A program made the position numbers and the translations under genes. Source: Mycobacterium sp. (GTDB lineage: Bacteria; Actinomycetota; Actinomycetes; Mycobacteriales; Mycobacteriaceae). Taken from it: 51,419 bases of DNA. The stretch spans positions 1-51,419 of the forward strand of contig NZ_JAFBAT010000283.1 in NCBI RefSeq assembly GCF_019247615.1, in the 5' to 3' direction. The notes below the pieces were generated by a model. The model was not told where the DNA came from. It saw nothing but the letters and a program-made list of their open reading frames with translations, and did no database searches. The first letter of the stretch is position 1, and each line of letters opens with the position of its first letter. This document shows positions 46,803 to 51,419 of the stretch, in pieces.

Positions 46803-47669
46803 ATGAGACTCAGCATCATCAGTGTGGTGGTCTTCATTGCCGTCTATGTCGCCTCGATCGTGTTGTATGGCACCGCGGGTTCGAACGCTCGTCATGAACT
46901 TGCTCAAGGCGAGCCAACGGCCGATGGGACGACGGTAACCATCGATGTCGAAGATCTTCAGCCGTTGAAGGGCGACCTGGTCACCGAAGTCGCCGTTTCG
47001 CCCGGACCTGCACTGCTCGACCCGCTGACCCGCGGTCTCAGGGAAGACCTCGGTATCGCGGTCACATACGGGGCAACCCCTGTCAAGCACACCTGGCCCA
47101 AGGGCCAAGTGCCCAGTGTTTTTCCAGTCACTATGGATGTTTCCGGTGACGTCTCGCAATGGCCCTTCGATCAATACCTTGCCGGGCCGATTCACGTTGT
47201 CCTCTTCCACGGCGCCGCCGAAGTACCGGAACCGGTGAAAGCGACGGTTATCGAACATGTGCCCGGCTGGACCGCGAAGGTCCTGGCCGGCGCCAAAGAC
47301 AATCCGCTGGGACAGTACTCGGTGCAGCTGCACCGGACGCGTAGCGTCGCACTGTTCACCTGCATCCTGGTGGTTGTTCTCATCGCGCTTGCCGGCCTTG
47401 CCCTGGTGGTGGCCGTCCAGACGAAACGTGGCCGACGAAAGTTTCAGCCGCCGATGACAACCTGGTATGCGGCAATGCTCTTCGCGGTGGTACCGCTGCG
47501 AAACGCGTTTCCCAACGCGCCCCCGTTCGGAGCCTGGATCGATGTCGTCGTCACCGTCTGGGTGATCGTCGTGATGGTCATCTCGATGGTGCTTTACATC
47601 TTCTGCTGGTGGGAGCACCTCAGACCCGACGCCCCAGCGAAACCGGCGGAGTCAGCGTCGAGTCGCTGA
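46803..47669 (+). CDS. DUF4436 membrane protein
   Basis: 288 residues. An N-terminal helix (about 4-24) is followed by an extracytoplasmic beta-rich domain with the family motif SQWPFDQYLAGP. Three helices close the protein (about 182-205, 216-235, 247-268), with VPLRNAFPNAPPFGAWID between them. This is the DUF4436 layout; function unknown. ATG after GGAG. The PstS gene follows after 109 bases on the same strand. From memory neither is at this locus in M. tuberculosis. Confidence 0.82.
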   Translation: MRLSIISVVVFIAVYVASIVLYGTAGSNARHELAQGEPTADGTTVTIDVEDLQPLKGDLVTEVAVSPGPALLDPLTRGLREDLGIAVTYGATPVKHTWPKGQVPSVFPVTMDVSGDVSQWPFDQYLAGPIHVVLFHGAAEVPEPVKATVIEHVPGWTAKVLAGAKDNPLGQYSVQLHRTRSVALFTCILVVVLIALAGLALVVAVQTKRGRRKFQPPMTTWYAAMLFAVVPLRNAFPNAPPFGAWIDVVVTVWVIVVMVISMVLYIFCWWEHLRPDAPAKPAESASSR

Positions 47670-47778
47670 CGAGTGGCGCGCCGAACGCTGACCTTTCTGC
47701 TGTCAGCTCCCGCCGCGAGACACGGCTTTGCGCACGCCGAGAGGCGATCGTATTTCATCCTTAACGTGAGGAACGAGA

Positions 47779-48870
47779 TTGAAGCTCAACCGATTTAGCA
47801 CCGCGGTGAGTGTATTGGCCGCCGGGGTACTGACTTTGTCAGCGTGTGCGGGAACCACAACATCGACCGCAGGCGTAGGGAAGGTGGTGTGCGGAGGGAA
47901 GAAGGTCCTGACGGCCAGCGGAGCGACCTTCCAAGCCAAGGCGATGGACCATTTTGTCAACTCCTTCGAACGCGCCTGCCCTGGCCAGACGCTGAACTAC
48001 ACAGCCAGCAACTCCGGCGTGGGGATCAGGGAATTTATCAGCAAACAAACCGATTTCGGCGGGTCGGATTCGCCGTTGGACCGCAACGAGTACGCCGCGG
48101 CGGAGCAACGCTGCGGCTCGCGGGCGTGGAACCTGCCGATGGTCTTCGGCCCGCTCGCGATCGCCTACAACGTCAAGGGTCTGAGTTCGCTGAATTTGGA
48201 CGGGCCGGCCGCGGCGAAAATCTTCAACGGCGCGGTGACCACCTGGAACGATCCCTCGATCCAGGCGTTGAACTCGGACGTCGCGTTGCCTGCCGAACCC
48301 ATTCATGTGGTGTTCCGCAACGACGAGGCCGGCACCACCGACAACTTCCAGGAATATCTTCATGTCGCGTCCGGCGGCGCGTGGGGTAAGGGGACCGGAC
48401 GTACGTTCAACGGCGGTGTCGGTGAGGGCGCCAAGGGTGACGGGGGCACCGCCGCCTCCGTCGAAAGCACTGAAGGGGCAATCACCTACGTCGCATGGTC
48501 GGTCGCCCGGGAGCATGAGCTGAACATGGCGAAGATCATCACGTCCGCCGGTCCCGATCCAGTGGCGATCAGCACCGTTTCGGTCGACGCAACGATTTCC
48601 GAAGCCTCGATGATCGGGAACAGCAACGACCTCGTGCTCGACACACTGTCGTTTTACCGACCCACAAAAACCGGCTCCTACCCGATCGTGGAGGCGACAT
48701 ACGAGATCGTCTGCTCGAAGTATCCCGACGCCCAGGAGGGTGCGGCGGTGAAGGCGTTCATGCAGAGCTCGATCGGCGCCGGTCAGGATGGATTGCGGGA
48801 ACATGGGTACACCCCGGTCCCCGATCAGCTGAAGCAGAGACTGTCGGTTGCGGTGAACGCCATCTCGTGA
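47779..48870 (+). CDS. pstS: Phosphate-binding lipoprotein PstS
   Basis: 363 residues. A signal peptide ends in the lipobox LSAC (Cys23). The periplasmic phosphate-binding fold has [43 protein letters not shown] and [17 protein letters not shown], the Ser/Thr/Asp phosphate-clasp segments. It should deliver phosphate to PstCAB, but no pstC/A/B genes are near. TTG start with GAGGAA upstream. An orphan copy inserted between two patatin genes, possibly for surface display or an alternative-affinity receptor. Confidence 0.92.
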   Translation: MKLNRFSTAVSVLAAGVLTLSACAGTTTSTAGVGKVVCGGKKVLTASGATFQAKAMDHFVNSFERACPGQTLNYTASNSGVGIREFISKQTDFGGSDSPLDRNEYAAAEQRCGSRAWNLPMVFGPLAIAYNVKGLSSLNLDGPAAAKIFNGAVTTWNDPSIQALNSDVALPAEPIHVVFRNDEAGTTDNFQEYLHVASGGAWGKGTGRTFNGGVGEGAKGDGGTAASVESTEGAITYVAWSVAREHELNMAKIITSAGPDPVAISTVSVDATISEASMIGNSNDLVLDTLSFYRPTKTGSYPIVEATYEIVCSKYPDAQEGAAVKAFMQSSIGAGQDGLREHGYTPVPDQLKQRLSVAVNAIS

Positions 48871-48976
48871 ACCGAGATGGTCGGGGATAATCGCACGCCC
48901 GATCAGCAGGCTGACGTCCGATTACGTTGCCCGCCTTGGCATTCGATCTTGCCTCACGCGATCGGCACGGGCCTCA

Positions 48977-49846
48977 TCAGACACCCAGGAAACGCGCGAC
49001 GGCCTCGGCTTCACGGCGACCTTGTTCGCGTCCGGCCACCGCCGAGGCGATGCGGCACCTCGGGTCCAGGGGGTTTGATCCGAATGCCGCCAACGAGTCG
49101 TCGTCGGCGAACACCGCGAACGTCGCGCCGGAGAACGCCGCGATAGCGGCAGCCGGCGCCTCGCCGAAGGGCGATGGCGCGTCGACACCGGAGGGCACCA
49201 GCACCACGGCCACGTCGCAGTCGCCGGCCACCCACAGGTTGACCGAGCTGGCGACGCCGCCGTCCATGTAGCGCCGGCCCGCGATCGTCACCGGTGGCCA
49301 TGCCCCCGGCACCGCACAGCTGGCCGCGACGGCGTCGACGAGTTCGACGCCCGACTCGCGAACGAAGACGACCAGTTGGCCGGTCGCGACGTCGATCGCG
49401 GTGATCCGCAGCACCCGCTCGGGCCAGTCGTGCGATGGCAGGCGCCGCTCGATCACCCTGCGTCGCACGGGTTCGGGAACCGTCTTGGCCCTCAGTGCCA
49501 CGGCGCCGATCCGCCGCAGCTGTTCTCGGGTGTTGTCCTCAGCCCCGTGGTACGGCTCGCCCAGCGCGGCAAGGAAGAGTTCGGTGATGTCGTCGATGTC
49601 GACGCCGGAATCTATTTCGGCCGAGGACTCGGCGGTTTGTCGGTCGAACAGCACATCGAGCGCGCTGCCGCTGCCGATCTGCGCGGCGACCGCCGAACCC
49701 GCCGACGTACCCACCAGCACGGCTGAGTTCAGCAACATCCGCGCCGCCTCCGGCGCTTCGTCGGCGATGCCGCGCAGAACCCCTGTCTCCCATGCGATTC
49801 CGGCTATTCCCCCGCCGGCCAGGACGAGCGCGCGTCTGCTTGCCAC
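48977..49846 (-). CDS. Patatin-like phospholipase (Rv1062-like)
   Basis: 289 residues. Oxyanion loop LAGGGIAGIAWETG (about 9-22), nucleophile S48 in VGTSAGS and catalytic Asp in RYMDGGVASSVNL. Acyl hydrolase, substrate unknown. GTG start, 10 bases after the stop of the glutamine amidotransferase-like gene, so the two are co-transcribed. Only weakly similar by eye to the other patatin at 45269, outside the motifs. Confidence 0.9.
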   Translation of the reverse strand: MASRRALVLAGGGIAGIAWETGVLRGIADEAPEAARMLLNSAVLVGTSAGSAVAAQIGSGSALDVLFDRQTAESSAEIDSGVDIDDITELFLAALGEPYHGAEDNTREQLRRIGAVALRAKTVPEPVRRRVIERRLPSHDWPERVLRITAIDVATGQLVVFVRESGVELVDAVAASCAVPGAWPPVTIAGRRYMDGGVASSVNLWVAGDCDVAVVLVPSGVDAPSPFGEAPAAAIAAFSGATFAVFADDDSLAAFGSNPLDPRCRIASAVAGREQGRREAEAVARFLGV

Positions 49847-49856
49847 CTCCGGGACC

Positions 49857-50735
49857 TCAGACCGAGGTGTGCTGGGCCTGCCGGACCGGCGCGCTCAGGT
49901 CGCCCCGGTGCAGCAGATGCGCGGGCGGGTCGGGCAGCACCACGCTGCGGGTGATCCCCAGATCGGGCCCCACGTGGACCAGCTCTCCCGGTTCCAGCAG
50001 ACGCCAGCGCGGGTCGTCGTCCATTCGTTCGCTGGCGAACACCACCGACGAGCGGGTGCACAGATGCTCCGACTGCGCGCGAATGCGCTTGGTGCGCAAG
50101 TCGAATGCGGGGTCGCGAGCTTCCTCCGGCTGGTCACAGCGCCGATCCAGAAGGTACAGCTCATGGGAATCCGGGTAGCGCAGAGCCCACATGTCGGCCG
50201 CCGTGCTCACCAGCACGTTCACCGCATAGATGGGCACATTCGCCGCGAGCCACCTCACGGCGTCGACCAGACCGGCCGTCTGGTCACCGTCACGGGCGCG
50301 GATCGAACCGGTGATGAGGGCGAAGATACGCTCGGAGTCGGTCTGGCCCAAGACCACATCGCGAGTGCCGAGCTCACGCAGCCGTTCATCGATATCGGCC
50401 AGCCCCTCGACCACGCCGTTGTGCGCGAAGATCCGGCCGTCCTGCAAGAAGGGGTGGGTATTGCGGACGTCGAGCGCCCCCGTGGTCGCATAACGAACAT
50501 GGGCGACGAAGGTCGTGCCGCTCAGCCGGTGCGCCTCGGTGGCGAACCGGGAGTCCTGCCACGCCGCGATGGGTTCCTTGCGGACCTCCGGCCGGCCGTG
50601 ACCGTCGAACACGCCCAGGCCGGTGCCGTCCGGGTTCCTGCGGCTTTGCGCGGCCAGGCTGTCGGGCGCATTCAGCAGCCAGAACGTCGCGGTGCAGACG
50701 TGTGTCCCGGCGTGCAACCCAAAAAGTCGGCACAT
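49857..50735 (-). CDS. Class II glutamine amidotransferase family protein
   Basis: 292 residues. Cys2 is the expected N-terminal nucleophile after Met removal (MCRLFGLHAG). The Ntn fold motifs are present: RRNPDGTGLGVFD, FVAHVRYATTGALDVRNTHP and IFAHNGVVEG. TDSERIFALI and SSVVFASERMDDD follow. The family includes EgtC-type gamma-glutamyl hydrolases, but no ergothioneine genes are nearby, so the substrate is unknown. TACCGT lies 7 bases before the ATG. Operon with the patatin gene. Confidence 0.9.
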   Translation of the reverse strand: MCRLFGLHAGTHVCTATFWLLNAPDSLAAQSRRNPDGTGLGVFDGHGRPEVRKEPIAAWQDSRFATEAHRLSGTTFVAHVRYATTGALDVRNTHPFLQDGRIFAHNGVVEGLADIDERLRELGTRDVVLGQTDSERIFALITGSIRARDGDQTAGLVDAVRWLAANVPIYAVNVLVSTAADMWALRYPDSHELYLLDRRCDQPEEARDPAFDLRTKRIRAQSEHLCTRSSVVFASERMDDDPRWRLLEPGELVHVGPDLGITRSVVLPDPPAHLLHRGDLSAPVRQAQHTSV

Positions 50736-50766
50736 GGTTCCGACGGTACCGAAGGCCCTCGCGCCG

Positions 50767-51243
50767 TCAGCGCGCGAGCCTTTCAGAGAGATATTTCAGC
50801 GCTCGTCGCGCGTAGCCCTTCCACACCATGCCGAACACCGGCAGCGCCGGGCCGGCCAGCCGCGATTTGGGATAAATGGTCCAGCGCCAAGTGATTTCGG
50901 TTCCGTCGCCCACCTGGTCGAAGTTCCACACGCCCGTGACGGACCCGATCAGCAGCGCCATCGGGCCTGTGATATCGGTGAGCCGGTATCCGAATGACCG
51001 CGGCGGGTCAACGCTGTTGAGTTCTTCGCGCACACTGCCGCCGGGCATGATGAGCCTGCGACTTCGGCCGGGCGCGTCCCAGTCGCCCGTCTGATCGCGC
51101 ACTTCCTTGATCGGCGGGATCGGCCCGTACCAATGGCTGAAGAGTTCGGGGAGTGGTAGTTGCATCGTTTCGCGGAATGCCTTCTCGGGCGGCACTTCTA
51201 CGACGCGCGATTGCGCGACGACAAGCGGCTTAACCATCGACAC
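50767..51243 (-). CDS. SRPBCC-fold (polyketide cyclase/START-like) protein
   Basis: 158 residues. The single START/Bet v1-like domain begins SRVVEVPPEKAFRETMQLPL and ends with a long helix (MVWKGYARRALKYLSERLAR), typical of small ligand-binding SRPBCC proteins. Lipid or steroid-like ligand binding is inferred; no catalytic residue is recognised. The GTG start at 51243 has AGGAA about six bases upstream; ATG two codons later is the alternative. It follows a partial frame ending 9 bases upstream. Confidence 0.85.
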   Translation of the reverse strand: MSMVKPLVVAQSRVVEVPPEKAFRETMQLPLPELFSHWYGPIPPIKEVRDQTGDWDAPGRSRRLIMPGGSVREELNSVDPPRSFGYRLTDITGPMALLIGSVTGVWNFDQVGDGTEITWRWTIYPKSRLAGPALPVFGMVWKGYARRALKYLSERLAR

Positions 51244-51252
51244 CCCTGTTCC

Positions 51253-51419
51253 TCAGCGTGTTCCTGTGCGCGCCAAGAATGCGGCGGCCCGGCCGGTGAT
51301 GAGCGGCAGATCGAAGAATCTTTGCAGACCCGCCGGCGCCGCGCAGGTCGCCGGATCGCGTTGACGCAATGCGCGGCCGTCGCGACGATCCCGGGATTGC
51401 TCCGCAAGCCGGCTTGCAC
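51253..51419 (-). CDS. Partial gene at window edge, C-terminus only, unknown
   Basis: An open frame without a start runs off the window edge and ends in TGA 9 bases before the SRPBCC start. It contains PAGLQRFFDLPLITGRAAAF, a plausible folded stretch. Another frame here is also open, so the choice is uncertain. The short gap suggests an operon with the SRPBCC gene. No family recognised. Confidence 0.3.
   Translation of the reverse strand, partial: ASRLAEQSRDRRDGRALRQRDPATCAAPAGLQRFFDLPLITGRAAAFLARTGTR

Overview
The window is a high-GC chromosomal segment of a Mycobacterium species. Slow-growing, M. avium-complex-like is a guess; genus is much safer than species. It carries mycothiol-conjugate amidase, the short-chain Z-FPP synthase, PhoH2 with its PIN domain, DesA2, LpqV, the Pra-type RDD protein and EchA8/EchA9. 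From memory the gene order follows the Rv1112 to Rv1061 block of M. tuberculosis, read in the opposite direction. No tRNA, rRNA, CRISPR array, insertion sequence, PE/PPE gene or phage gene was seen.

Layout. 1-1500: two exported proteins, a C40-like peptidase with a proline-rich tail and a DUF732 protein. 1627-7286: ychF, a DUF6542 membrane protein, ispH, a putative lipid-droplet protein and exonuclease VII (xseA, xseB). 7332-11641: a 3-beta-HSD-type steroid dehydrogenase behind a KstR-like operator, an intact type B carboxylesterase, a dienelactone-hydrolase-like protein and a DUF4245 protein. 11697-15213: glpX, fum and a proline-rich membrane-anchored protein. 15203-22506: class III adenylate cyclase, polysaccharide deacetylase, phoH2, desA2, glyA and coaA. 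22510-24679: two unrecognised membrane proteins and a fragment of an O-methyltransferase gene. 24711-30908: uppS-like Z-FPP synthase, hemolysin III, DUF255 thioredoxin-fold protein, a small membrane protein, mca, DUF4307 and greA. 30980-36151: metB, two RDD-family membrane proteins, cbs and lipU. 36383-43494: SGNH hydrolase, fadA3, a BI-1-like protein, echA9, echA8 and a membrane alpha/beta hydrolase. 43511-51419: rhodanese and cysteine dioxygenase, lpqV, two patatin-like proteins flanking an insertion that holds a DUF4436 protein and an orphan PstS, then a glutamine amidotransferase-like protein, an SRPBCC protein and a partial gene.

Themes. Gluconeogenesis, TCA and one-carbon metabolism are represented by glpX, fum and glyA. 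Thiol and sulfur metabolism is represented by metB, cbs, mca, cysteine dioxygenase and rhodanese. Lipid and sterol metabolism is represented by the steroid dehydrogenase, fadA3, echA8/9, lipU, patatins, desA2 and Z-FPP synthase.

The strongest cross-gene signal is regulatory. At least nine genes have a -10-like hexamer exactly six bases before the start codon, as expected for leaderless mRNAs; six of these match TANNNT.
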